The notes beneath the pieces were generated by a model. The model saw nothing but the letters and a program-made list of their open reading frames with translations. It ran no database searches and was not told where the DNA came from. The position numbers and the translations under genes were made by a program. Positions 7,154-14,360 of a stretch of 26,682 bases of DNA are shown piece by piece. Numbering within the stretch: position 1 is the first letter of the stretch; every line of letters starts with the position of its first letter. This DNA is from CAYQDF01 sp964416175 (GTDB lineage: Bacteria; Chloroflexota; Anaerolineae; Anaerolineales; UBA4823), in NCBI GenBank assembly GCA_964416175.1, contig CAYQDF010000038.1, forward strand, positions 1 to 26,682. The letters are read 5' to 3'.

Positions 7154-8353
7154 TCAATCCTGTGCCCCCGCGCTGATCCACTGACGCACGATGTCCAGTT
7201 CCGCCTCGGAAAGCTGCCCTGGATGCCCACCTGCTTCTTGAATGGTGATAATTAGACTGTTCGCAAGATCCTCAGGAATGATGACCGGTCCGGATTCCCC
7301 GCCGGCCATGGCAGCCTGGTAGGAGCTCAAATCCAGCCCGCCGAGCAGGCTCGTGCTGTTGTGGCAGGCGACGCATTTGCCCGCAAAGATCGCCCCTACT
7401 CCCCCTTCCCAGGTCAATTCTGCCACTTCGGCAGGCGTCGGGCTCGGAGGAGGCGTCGGCAGCGGGGTGGGAGTCAGCGGGACGAAGACCTCGGCGCGCT
7501 CCGCGGGCGGGATCGTGGCGAGCGCCGTCTCCTCAAATGTCACAAAGTAGATGATCCCCAGAGTCAGGACCAGGGAGATGGCTGCTGAAACCGGCAGATA
7601 CTTTCGGCGGCGTTTGGCGATCTCCTCCGGCGTGACCTGCGGCGGCTCTAACCCGGCTTTGATATCCGCTAATTCCAGGGGATGCTCCTCGAGCATCTCT
7701 TCCTCCGTGAGGCGACCGGTGAACATGCTCCGGTTGAAGCGCCTGACAACGACATGGTACATGTGCCAGAGCAGGATCGCGAGGACAGCCAGGATTGCTT
7801 CGGCGCCATGGGCTGCCTTGGCGGCAGGGATGAATTCCCCCGGGAGAAGCCTGGTCGTGGCGATCGGATTCCACATCATGAAGCCGGTTATGACCATGAT
7901 CACGGTCCCCCAAACGACTGCCCAATATTCTACTTTCTCCTCAAATGTGTAACGTCCCTGCTGCGGGGGATTTCTCTGTAAACCCAGATAATATCTGGCA
8001 GCCTCGAACGCGTTGCGGAAATCTCTCGGGACGGGCAGGATCGAAAAGCGCCGGCGTTTGACGTACACGCGATAGCCGGCAGCCAGCATGTGATAGACGG
8101 CGGCGATCATCATGATTGTCGCTGCGACGTGGTGGATCGACCGCACGTTTTCAACCCCTCCCAACCCGAGGACAATCCCGCGGGAAAGCGGGTTCTGTGC
8201 AAATTTCTGGATGAGACCGGTGACCGCCAGCGTGGTAAAGCTGGCCATGAATGTCCAATGCTCGACGCGTTCCGAGACGGTAAAGCGCAGGTAAACGTTC
8301 GATTTGCTCTCCTGTTCTTGCGCGGCTGGAGCAGCCTGGGTGCCCTCGCTCAT
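7154..8353 (-). CDS. Cytochrome b561/FdnI-like membrane subunit fused to a monohaem cytochrome c domain
   Basis: This 399-aa protein has a b-type cytochrome part with four helices (about 33-50, 73-93, 143-161, 184-203). Candidate haem ligands are His32, His74/75, His88, His182, His197 and His200, as in formate-dehydrogenase gamma/cytochrome b561 families. A fifth helix (253-272) and a Pro-rich linker (292-308) lead to a C-terminal c-type domain with one CVACH motif at 327-331. The domain resembles the short cytochromes of the planctomycete/c-type class. It starts with ATGA overlapping the stop of the nonahaem cytochrome gene, so the two products probably form a quinone-to-periplasm electron conduit. 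The fusion to a haem-c tail is unusual for this family. Confidence 0.9.
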   Translation of the reverse strand: MSEGTQAAPAAQEQESKSNVYLRFTVSERVEHWTFMASFTTLAVTGLIQKFAQNPLSRGIVLGLGGVENVRSIHHVAATIMMIAAVYHMLAAGYRVYVKRRRFSILPVPRDFRNAFEAARYYLGLQRNPPQQGRYTFEEKVEYWAVVWGTVIMVITGFMMWNPIATTRLLPGEFIPAAKAAHGAEAILAVLAILLWHMYHVVVRRFNRSMFTGRLTEEEMLEEHPLELADIKAGLEPPQVTPEEIAKRRRKYLPVSAAISLVLTLGIIYFVTFEETALATIPPAERAEVFVPLTPTPLPTPPPSPTPAEVAELTWEGGVGAIFAGKCVACHNSTSLLGGLDLSSYQAAMAGGESGPVIIPEDLANSLIITIQEAGGHPGQLSEAELDIVRQWISAGAQD

Positions 8354-9567
8354 TGTTGCTCTCTCTTGACGGAATCATCCTCTGTTGCGGTCGTCTGCTG
8401 TGATTTCTCCTCAGCTGAGTCAGGGGATTTTTGGGGGGGCGAATTTCGCCTTGCTATCCGGCGGCGGTTGATCACCCTCCGGCTGGCGTCGCCAATGACG
8501 AACAGCGCCATGCCGCCCAAAACGCCGGGTATGAAGATCTTATAAAACAGATCCACGAAGTAGACGATCGGGTATTTATTCACGTCCGGCGTGTAGTGTC
8601 CCAGCCAGGCATCGGCGAAGTTCGGGCTAGCAGTTGGGTGACAGCGCTGGCAAGTGCCGAGCAGGTTCTGTTTGATCACCTGGCTTTCGGCGTCATCGAC
8701 CCGTTTCATGTTGTGCACCCCGTGGCAGTCGATGCACACGGGCGTGTTCGTTCCCTGGTTGGGATATTGCTGGTCGAAGATCACGGTGGTGCCGTGGAAA
8801 TCTGCCACATAGGAGTCGAATACATTGGTGTTGACTCCGTACTTCTCCATCAACTCCCGGTCTGCATGGCAGCGGGCGCAGATCTGCGGTGAGAACAGGT
8901 GGAAAGGCGAGGTCGATGGCCCGGCAACGTTGTGGACGCCGTGGCAGTCAATACAGGTCGGCACATCCGGGTTGCCTTCCCCGAGCAGCGCCTCTCCGTG
9001 GACGCTCTCCGTGTATTCCGCGTAAATCAAGGAGTGGCAGCGTTCGCAGGTCTGGGGGATTCGGGTGCGCGGTTCGGCGGGGTCGGAGACATCATGGTAG
9101 CCGTGGCAGTCCACGCACACGGCAGCCTCCTTGTTGCCGCTGGCAAGAGCGGCCTGGTGGACGCTGTCCAGGGTGGCGTTGTATTTATCCTGGTGGCAGC
9201 GCGCACAGTTTTGATAATAGAGTAAGGTCACGTCCCGTCTGGTCTGCGCCGTCAGGGGTCGATGGGGGTACTCCCGGATATCCGTGTGGCATTGCACACA
9301 GGCGTAGCCCTGCTTGCCGTGCACCGAATTCTCGTAAGCCTCTACGTCGATGGTCAGCACCAGGACCTCACCGGATGGCAGGGTGGTCTGCATGCCGGGA
9401 GCGGCGTGGCAGGACAGGCAGGTCTCATTGGCGACCCCCTGGGCGGGCAGCGCCGGGTATTCAGCCGGGATTTCAGAAGCGCTGGTCTGTGCGCCCAGTA
9501 CCACGGAAAAGCCCAGCAACAGCATCGCCGCCAGGCCCGCCAGTCCCAATTTGGGCAACGATGTCAA
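8350..9567 (-). CDS. Nonahaem c-type cytochrome, C-terminally membrane-anchored
   Basis: The 405-aa protein has a signal peptide (1-26) and nine CxxCH motifs at residues 50, 90, 121, 151, 174, 205, 230, 278 and 306. Many are followed by the repeated pattern CxDCHGxHxV, typical of large tetra/multihaem cytochromes. A helix at about 343-358 with a basic flank anchors it, and a polar tail (370-405) lies inside. The start is TTG at 9567, with GGAGGAGAG six bases before it. It is translationally coupled to the cytochrome b gene downstream (ATGA overlap). Together they resemble quinol-oxidising cytochrome bc conduits such as the Cbc type. It is a second multihaem system facing the octahaem operon. 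Confidence 0.92.
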   Translation of the reverse strand: MTSLPKLGLAGLAAMLLLGFSVVLGAQTSASEIPAEYPALPAQGVANETCLSCHAAPGMQTTLPSGEVLVLTIDVEAYENSVHGKQGYACVQCHTDIREYPHRPLTAQTRRDVTLLYYQNCARCHQDKYNATLDSVHQAALASGNKEAAVCVDCHGYHDVSDPAEPRTRIPQTCERCHSLIYAEYTESVHGEALLGEGNPDVPTCIDCHGVHNVAGPSTSPFHLFSPQICARCHADRELMEKYGVNTNVFDSYVADFHGTTVIFDQQYPNQGTNTPVCIDCHGVHNMKRVDDAESQVIKQNLLGTCQRCHPTASPNFADAWLGHYTPDVNKYPIVYFVDLFYKIFIPGVLGGMALFVIGDASRRVINRRRIARRNSPPQKSPDSAEEKSQQTTATEDDSVKREQQ

Positions 9568-9680
9568 AATCTCTCCTCCACATCGAATTCTTGAAATAAA
9601 CTAAGACTTTTTGGACAGCCCCGCACGGCGATTCCCATATTCAGCAGTGCAGCGATCCAGTCTTGAAGCTCAGCTGTCAT
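9564..9680 (-). CDS. Possible 38-aa ORF coupled to the nonahaem cytochrome
   Basis: An ORF from ATG 9680 to TGA 9566-9564 encodes 38 residues starting MTAELQDWIAALL. Its stop codon overlaps the TTG start of the cytochrome in TTGA, the arrangement seen in translational coupling, and the cytochrome ribosome-binding site lies inside it. It has no clear Shine-Dalgarno of its own; A/T-rich -10-like sequences lie just upstream. No family is recognised, and third-position GC falls toward its end. It is either a small coupled protein or leader ORF, or a chance frame. Confidence 0.3.
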   Translation of the reverse strand: MTAELQDWIAALLNMGIAVRGCPKSLSLFQEFDVEERF

Positions 9681-9684
9681 GGGT

Positions 9685-9704
9685 TATATACCCTAATTAT
9701 TTTA
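9685..9704 (-). promoter_or_regulatory. A/T-rich -10 region upstream of the nonahaem cytochrome operon
   Basis: On the minus strand TAAAAT (9704-9699) and TATATA (9690-9685) lie just before the 38-aa ORF in otherwise GC-rich DNA. Either could be the -10; no convincing -35 is seen. The sequence also forms a near-palindrome GGGTTATATACCC at 9681-9693, a possible regulator site. Confidence 0.35.
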
Positions 9705-9797
9705 CCCCAATTTCGAGGCGAGAAAACGCGTGAACATCCGCCAGGCGTCACATTCCATGCCTGATGAAGATCACATTGATGGGGAGGAGGCGGGTTT

Positions 9798-11909
9798 TCA
9801 GGGACTGCTGGGGCGCGGGGGCGAAATGCAGTCTTCCACGGCCAGCGTTGGGAGCGGGAATACCGCGGTCCACCCAGGCAGCGGGACTGCCAGCGATGTG
9901 CTGCTCCAGGTGTATCCTTCTGCCGGCACGTGGAATGGTTTTCCGGTGGCGAGCTCGTAGACTCTGACCAGGATGGGATTCGCATAACCCAGACCGGCGC
10001 CAGACCATTTGAGAGAAGCCAGCTGGGTCCCGTCAGGGCTCCAGGCCAGCGCCCACACATGGTCGGATTCGCTCAGTGCGCGGAGCTCGCCGGTCTCCAT
10101 GTCGATCAGGTGCAGCCGCCCGCGACCGTCATTGCGATCGAACCCGGCTACCGCCAGGTACCGAGTGTCCGGGGATATCGCCAGTCGGGTGATTGAAATT
10201 CCCGGGATCGTGGATTCTCCTTCCACGCCCGATTTGAAATTGACCCAGCGAATGACCCCGCTCGGGACGTCTGCCGCGATGGTTGAGGGGGAAAAGGCGA
10301 TCAGGTCGTTGTCCGGCGACCGGTCGCACACCAGGCTGATCAGATCGCCTGCGATCATTTCTGTGAGCAGATACTGGTTGGCAAAAATCTGTATGACCGT
10401 GTCCTCCGAATAGATCACCGGGCCAACTTCTAGAGGTTGGAAGACCATGTTCGGGAAAACGCTCATTTCCGAGCCTTCTTTCGGAGGTGGATAGGGTACC
10501 AACCGGATTGACGGGTCCAGCTCCCAAACAGGACGGAAAAGCGGTCTCAGGTTTTTTGGTTCTGGCCTGGGGATATAGTCCTGTGCGAAGGCGATCTCGC
10601 CTTGAGCGCCTGGCGCTTCCGTGTAGATCGCATCTGGGAACGACACATCCAGGCTGAGCCGGGACACTTTCACCTCCAGCGGAGCCGCCTGGGACGAGCC
10701 GGGGAGGAAATACTGGGCTCTCAAGACGATGCCGGTCCGGCTTTCCAGCCACAGTCGAGCTGCGCGGTTGCCATCGAGGTCGATCGCATCGACGATCACA
10801 GTCTCGAGATCCAACATTTCATCCTCTCCAACAGCCAGAAAGATTAGCCGTGAGGGAGGGAAATTCACGATTCCGGTGAAGTAGAAGCGGATCAGGAAGG
10901 GGCTGTTGAACACGAGCTCGTTGCTCAGGAAGAACCAGGGGAGCTGGCTGCCAACCCGGGCGTAATCCTCCAGACTGGTGAGGAAGCGGGCTGGTCCAGG
11001 AGCAGGATGTTCTTGATCAATTCTTTCGGAAGAAGTGGGATCCCGGTCGGGGGAGCCGCCGATGTGGAAAGCCATCACATCCTGGTCGACCCACAGCTGG
11101 TGGCGCTCGACCAGGGTGGGGCCGTGGTAGTCGTCCGGCCCGCGGAGCACCAGCCAGACGTCTGCCCAAAGGGTGTCCCACGCAAACCGGCTGATGAGGA
11201 GGCGCCGCCAGATCTCCTCATGGCTGGAGTTGCGCGAAAGCGGCGTCTGAGGAGGGATACGGCCCTTCCACAAGGACATTCCCTGCTCGAGGTCCTTCGC
11301 CGCTGAGGTCGTGATCTGGAGTGCGGGGGCCTCCGCGTCATCTTCGCTGGCTGCAGCCACCTCGGGGGTTTGTCCGGGCGCCTGGCGCGGCGCAGCGGGG
11401 AGCTTGATGGTGGACTCCAGAGCGATGAGGATCAGGATCACCGCCAGAGCTGCAAATCCCCATTCCATTACTGTGGTCCGCACCCGCCGGTTTCTCTGCC
11501 GGGCCTGGAGCCGGGATTTTATGTCCACGATCGCGCGATCGACTGCGCCTGGATCGGCTGTCGCGGCAGGCGAGCGGCTGAGGATGGATCGGATCAATTG
11601 CTGGTTCAGGAAGCTGTGGTGCTGGAGGTGTTCTGCGTGGACCTGGCAGAATCTCTGCGCCAGGCCGGAAAGCCAGTCTGCGATCTTTTCCCCGCCTGGA
11701 TACTCGCTCGCCGATTCGACTGCAGTAAGGAAAGCGTCCAGGGCAGCCCGCCGGGCAGCTTCAGGGTACACCAGGCAGGCCTGGCATTGCTTGTAGATGG
11801 CCGGGTAATATTCCCGCACCAGATGCTCGGCGAGGATCTCTCTCTCCACTTGCTCGCTCTGGAGCATCCACTCGAGATCAGGTGAAAGGTCGTCGCTTTC
11901 TCTCTTCAT
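9798..11909 (-). CDS. Membrane protein with ECF-sigma-like N terminus and beta-propeller-like C terminus
   Basis: This 703-aa protein has three parts. Residues about 26-90 (EHLVREYYPAIYK, YPEAARRAALDAFLTAV, then YPGGEKIADWLSGLAQRF) follow the pattern of ECF sigma-factor region 2, but degenerate. A single helix lies at about 148-166 after a basic stretch. A large outer part ends in TolB/WD40-like repeats (SPDTRYLAVAGF, AWSPDGTQLASL). The middle, with ERHQLWVD and lipid-binding-like strands, resembles LolA/RseB-type outer sensor domains of anti-sigma systems, though weakly. No ordinary Shine-Dalgarno precedes the ATG at 11909. It could be a regulatory membrane sensor. No sigma factor gene lies next to it. 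The function is unknown. Confidence 0.8.
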   Translation of the reverse strand: MKRESDDLSPDLEWMLQSEQVEREILAEHLVREYYPAIYKQCQACLVYPEAARRAALDAFLTAVESASEYPGGEKIADWLSGLAQRFCQVHAEHLQHHSFLNQQLIRSILSRSPAATADPGAVDRAIVDIKSRLQARQRNRRVRTTVMEWGFAALAVILILIALESTIKLPAAPRQAPGQTPEVAAASEDDAEAPALQITTSAAKDLEQGMSLWKGRIPPQTPLSRNSSHEEIWRRLLISRFAWDTLWADVWLVLRGPDDYHGPTLVERHQLWVDQDVMAFHIGGSPDRDPTSSERIDQEHPAPGPARFLTSLEDYARVGSQLPWFFLSNELVFNSPFLIRFYFTGIVNFPPSRLIFLAVGEDEMLDLETVIVDAIDLDGNRAARLWLESRTGIVLRAQYFLPGSSQAAPLEVKVSRLSLDVSFPDAIYTEAPGAQGEIAFAQDYIPRPEPKNLRPLFRPVWELDPSIRLVPYPPPKEGSEMSVFPNMVFQPLEVGPVIYSEDTVIQIFANQYLLTEMIAGDLISLVCDRSPDNDLIAFSPSTIAADVPSGVIRWVNFKSGVEGESTIPGISITRLAISPDTRYLAVAGFDRNDGRGRLHLIDMETGELRALSESDHVWALAWSPDGTQLASLKWSGAGLGYANPILVRVYELATGKPFHVPAEGYTWSSTSLAVPLPGWTAVFPLPTLAVEDCISPPRPSSP

Positions 11910-12045
11910 GCCGCCGCCCCGCTGGATTATGGCGCAGCCAGATACACATTTCCAGATCCGTAGTGCGTCTTCCGATAGATATACGTGTTGGCAGCTGGAG
12001 TGGATGGAAAGTGAAGGCTCCGATCAGGCTTGAAGGCGTGTGTGT

Positions 12046-12051
12046 ATTATA
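12046..12051 (-). promoter_or_regulatory. -10 of the divergent promoter for the sigma-like membrane protein
   Basis: A perfect TATAAT on the minus strand (12051 to 12046) lies about 137 bases before the ATG at 11909, with no good -35. It is divergent to the aspS promoter only some 40 bases away. Confidence 0.45.
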
Positions 12052-12089
12052 ACCTGGGTCGATTTTATCTTTCCGCTGCCTGCCACCCG

Positions 12090-12098
12090 TGCTATAAT
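12090..12098 (+). promoter_or_regulatory. Extended -10 promoter of the aspS leader
   Basis: TGCTATAAT is a perfect extended -10 element; the -35 region (TTTCCG at 12070-12075) is weak. The predicted start is about 12105, giving an aspS leader of about 209 bases. That is unusually long and contains a leader ORF and a terminator. Confidence 0.7.
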
Positions 12099-12131
12099 TC
12101 GGTGAATTTTCCACCAGGGAAGCGTCTGGAT

Positions 12132-12224
12132 ATGCAGACCTCGTTTCACCTGACTTCCAACGATCTGAACGCCGATAACCCCGGCCATAGCCGGGCGGGA
12201 AGATGGGCGCATTCAGGCTGCTGA
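12132..12224 (+). CDS. 30-aa aspS leader peptide with clustered Asp/Asn codons
   Basis: The ORF from ATG 12132 to TGA 12222-12224 lies wholly inside the predicted aspS leader RNA. AGGGAAG (12116-12122) is a fair Shine-Dalgarno nine bases before the ATG. Codons 10-16 (12159-12179) read Asn-Asp-Leu-Asn-Ala-Asp-Asn, so five of seven are Asp or Asn. They end exactly where the first arm of a stable hairpin begins. A ribosome waiting there for charged tRNA-Asp or tRNA-Asn would cover that arm. The peptide itself probably has no function. The frame stays open upstream of the predicted transcription start, so the start codon is inferred from the promoter and ribosome-binding site. The attenuation role is inferred from layout, not from a known family. 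Confidence 0.65.
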   Translation: MQTSFHLTSNDLNADNPGHSRAGRWAHSGC

Positions 12225-12252
12225 CAGTTTCGTGACGCTGATCCACCGCCCG
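12180..12252 (+). promoter_or_regulatory. aspS attenuator: competing pause hairpin and antiterminator
   Basis: Segment 1 (CCCGGC, 12180-12185) pairs perfectly with 12190-12195 around a CATA loop. Segment 2 (CGGGCGG, 12192-12198) can instead pair over seven G-C pairs with segment 3 (CCGCCCG, 12246-12252). Segment 3 is also the 5' arm of the terminator, so 1:2 and 3:4 exclude 2:3. This is the trp-operon type of arrangement. Confidence 0.65.
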
Positions 12253-12280
12253 ACGCAGTTCGCGAAGGGCGGTTTATTTT
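12245..12280 (+). terminator. Intrinsic terminator within the aspS leader
   Basis: ACCGCCC (12245-12251) and GGGCGGT (12267-12273) make a 7-bp GC-rich stem with a 15-base loop. A T-rich tail follows (TTTATTTT, 12273-12280). It lies 33 bases before the aspS ATG and downstream of its only good promoter, so it must be read through for aspS expression. Confidence 0.75.
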
Positions 12281-12313
12281 GTCTGGCTGGTGGGACCTGT
12301 TCGAGGAGGATCG

Positions 12314-14080
12314 ATGTACAAGACACACGGATGTGGGACATTGAGCCTGACAACCGTCGGCGAGGACGTCACCCTTGCGGGATGGGTGCACCGCCACCGG
12401 GACCACGGCGGCGTGACCTTCATTGACCTGCGCGACCGCACGGGTCTGGTTCAGATTGTTTTCAATCCCGAGACCGCGCCTGAAGCGCACAAGGGCGCCG
12501 TAGACTTGCGCAGCGAGTGGGTCATCCAGGTGAAGGGGAAAGTTCGGCGAAGACCGCCTGGAATGGAGAACCCAAACCTGCCAACCGGTGACCTCGAAGT
12601 GGAGGTCACGGAGCTGCGGGTCCTCAACCCCGCGAAAACGCCTCCTTTCCTGATCAACAAGGAGGAAGAGATCGACGAGCAGGCCCGCCTGCGCTACCGC
12701 TACCTGGACCTGCGCCGGGAGCGGATGGCGAAGAATCTGCTCCTGCGGCACAGGATTGTCAAATTCATCCGTGATTACCTGGACGCGCACGGCTTCATCG
12801 AAGTGGAGACTCCGATCCTGTTCAAGACGACCCCGGAAGGGGCGCGAGACTACCTTGTGCCTTCCCGATTGCATCCCGGTCAGTTCTATGCCCTGCCGCA
12901 GTCCCCCCAGCAGCTTAAACAGCTCCTGATGGTCGCCGGGACCGAGCGTTATTTCCAGATCGCACGCTGCTTCCGCGACGAGGACCAGCGCGGGGACCGG
13001 CAGCCAGAGTTCACTCAGCTCGACCTGGAGATGTCCTTCGTGGAGCGGGAGGACGTCATGGAGCTGATCGAGAGCATGTACACTGCAATGGTCAAAGAGG
13101 TGGTGCCTGAGAAGCGGCTTCTCGCTTCCCCCTGGCCCCGGCTGACCTACCAGGAAGCCATCGACCGCTTCGGCATGGATAAGCCGGACCTCCGCTTTGG
13201 CATGGAGATCAGAGATATCTCGGACCTGGCAGCTGGCTGCGGCTTCCAGGTCTTCGAGAGCGCCGTCGCCCAGGGAGGTCAGGTGCGGGGGCTGAATGCG
13301 GCCGGCCTGGGCGATTACAGCCGCAAACAGATCGAGGAGCTGGCGGCGTACGCCGGCCAGTTTGGCGCACGGGGGCTGGCATACCTGGCGATCACATCCC
13401 AGGGCGAGCAGCGGTCCTCCTTCGCGAAGTTCCTCCCAGAAGACCGGGTGAATGCGGTCCTTGAACGGTTCTCCGCCAGGCCCGGCGACCTCCTGCTTTT
13501 CGTCGCGGACCGGAAGGAAGTCGTCGCCGAGGCTCTCGGGGAGCTGCGCTCCCTGCTGGGCGAACGACTCGGACTGAAGGACCCGGACGTGCTGGCTTTT
13601 TGCTGGATCGTGGATTTTCCGTTTGTGATGTGGAATGAAGCGGAAAAGCGCTGGGATCCCAGCCACCATCTCTTCACGGCGCCCATGCCCGACGACGTCC
13701 ATCTGCTGGACGCCGATCCGGGGAGCGCACGCGGCCAGCAGTACGACCTGGTGCTGAACGAAAACGAAGTCGGCGGCGGGTCGATCCGGATCCACGATCG
13801 CGCGTTGCAGGAGAAGGTGTTCCAGCTGATCGGCCTCGATCTGGAGGTCGCCAGGCAGCGGTTTGGGCACATGCTGGAAGCATTCGAATACGGAACCCCT
13901 CCACACGGCGGCATCGCTTCCGGCATCGACCGGCTGTGCATGATCCTGGCTGACGAACCCAACATCCGCCAGGTGATCGCGTTCCCCAAGAACCAGGCGG
14001 CCCGGGACGTGATGGCGGATGCGCCTTCGCCAGTCGAACCCGAGCAGCTGAAAGAGCTCCATTTACGGTTGGTAGATTAA
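12314..14080 (+). CDS. aspS: Aspartyl-tRNA synthetase, predicted non-discriminating (tRNA-Asp/Asn)
   Basis: This 588-aa class II synthetase is full length for the bacterial type. It has an N-terminal OB-fold anticodon domain (1-110), class II motif 2 (FRDEDQRGDRQPEFTQLD at about 217-236), an inserted GAD domain (about 295-410) and motif 3 (GIASGIDRL at about 532). In the anticodon domain the motif is RHRDHGG with His31, and Gly83 lies in RPPGMENP. A His here and a Gly at about this second position are the residues linked to relaxed specificity in the Pseudomonas aeruginosa enzyme. It therefore probably charges both tRNA-Asp and tRNA-Asn with Asp, with GatCAB converting Asp-tRNA-Asn. ATG 12314 is chosen for GAGGAGG five bases before it. 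Expression is probably controlled by the attenuator in its leader. Confidence 0.96.
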   Translation: MYKTHGCGTLSLTTVGEDVTLAGWVHRHRDHGGVTFIDLRDRTGLVQIVFNPETAPEAHKGAVDLRSEWVIQVKGKVRRRPPGMENPNLPTGDLEVEVTELRVLNPAKTPPFLINKEEEIDEQARLRYRYLDLRRERMAKNLLLRHRIVKFIRDYLDAHGFIEVETPILFKTTPEGARDYLVPSRLHPGQFYALPQSPQQLKQLLMVAGTERYFQIARCFRDEDQRGDRQPEFTQLDLEMSFVEREDVMELIESMYTAMVKEVVPEKRLLASPWPRLTYQEAIDRFGMDKPDLRFGMEIRDISDLAAGCGFQVFESAVAQGGQVRGLNAAGLGDYSRKQIEELAAYAGQFGARGLAYLAITSQGEQRSSFAKFLPEDRVNAVLERFSARPGDLLLFVADRKEVVAEALGELRSLLGERLGLKDPDVLAFCWIVDFPFVMWNEAEKRWDPSHHLFTAPMPDDVHLLDADPGSARGQQYDLVLNENEVGGGSIRIHDRALQEKVFQLIGLDLEVARQRFGHMLEAFEYGTPPHGGIASGIDRLCMILADEPNIRQVIAFPKNQAARDVMADAPSPVEPEQLKELHLRLVD

Positions 14081-14116
14081 ATTTTCCTGTTTTGTCTACT
14101 CAAGGTCCTTGAATTG

Positions 14117-14125
14117 TGGTATAAG
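14117..14125 (+). promoter_or_regulatory. Extended -10 promoter of the 6S RNA gene
   Basis: TGGTATAAG is an extended -10 element whose predicted start (about 14132) falls exactly where the closing stem of the 6S RNA begins. No good -35 is at the right distance; TTGTCT at 14092 is too far. Confidence 0.55.
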
Positions 14126-14131
14126 AATGCT

Positions 14132-14304
14132 AAACCCTACTGTGCGCGTGTTGCCGCTAAACGGTTCTGAGCCAACACACTCAAACGGGGTCCCAAGCTC
14201 ACGGCAGTGACGCGATAGGCTAGAGCCAAGGCGGATCTGACGGGGAGGGACCCAACCTGCGAAGGCAGGTTCAGAACTGCGCTGCACACGGCATGGTGGG
14301 GTTA
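14132..14304 (+). ncRNA. ssrS: 6S RNA
   Basis: The stretch of about 172 bases folds by eye into the 6S architecture. There is a closing stem of 13 pairs (14133-14145 with 14291-14303, including G-U pairs), continued by 14148-14151 with 14286-14289. A second stem is GTTCTG (14164-14169) with CAGAAC (14272-14277). The central bubble has an open 5' strand and, on the 3' strand, a small hairpin (14254-14260 with 14265-14271, GAAG loop). The terminal stem begins GGGTCCC (14188-14194) with GGGACCC (14247-14253). 6S RNA binds housekeeping RNA polymerase in the large bubble and dampens transcription in stationary phase. It lies between aspS and a convergent lipoprotein gene. The call rests on structure and size, not on a covariance search. 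Confidence 0.78.
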
Positions 14305-14360
14305 TCTGTTTAAACCTGAGCGAGTTCGACGAGGGATCCTGGCAGTCTGGCCTCAACCAG

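Noticed and set aside
12290..12297. TGGGACC in the aspS leader, similar to the T-box motif TGGNACC
   Set aside because: It lies after the terminator rather than in an antiterminator, the N base does not fit the G73 discriminator of tRNA-Asp, and no specifier stem was found. The leader-peptide model explains the region better.
12146..14062. Very long open frame on the minus strand opposite aspS
   Set aside because: It is the antisense shadow of a well-conserved synthetase gene with strong codon bias; the translation matches no protein pattern and it has no ribosome-binding site.
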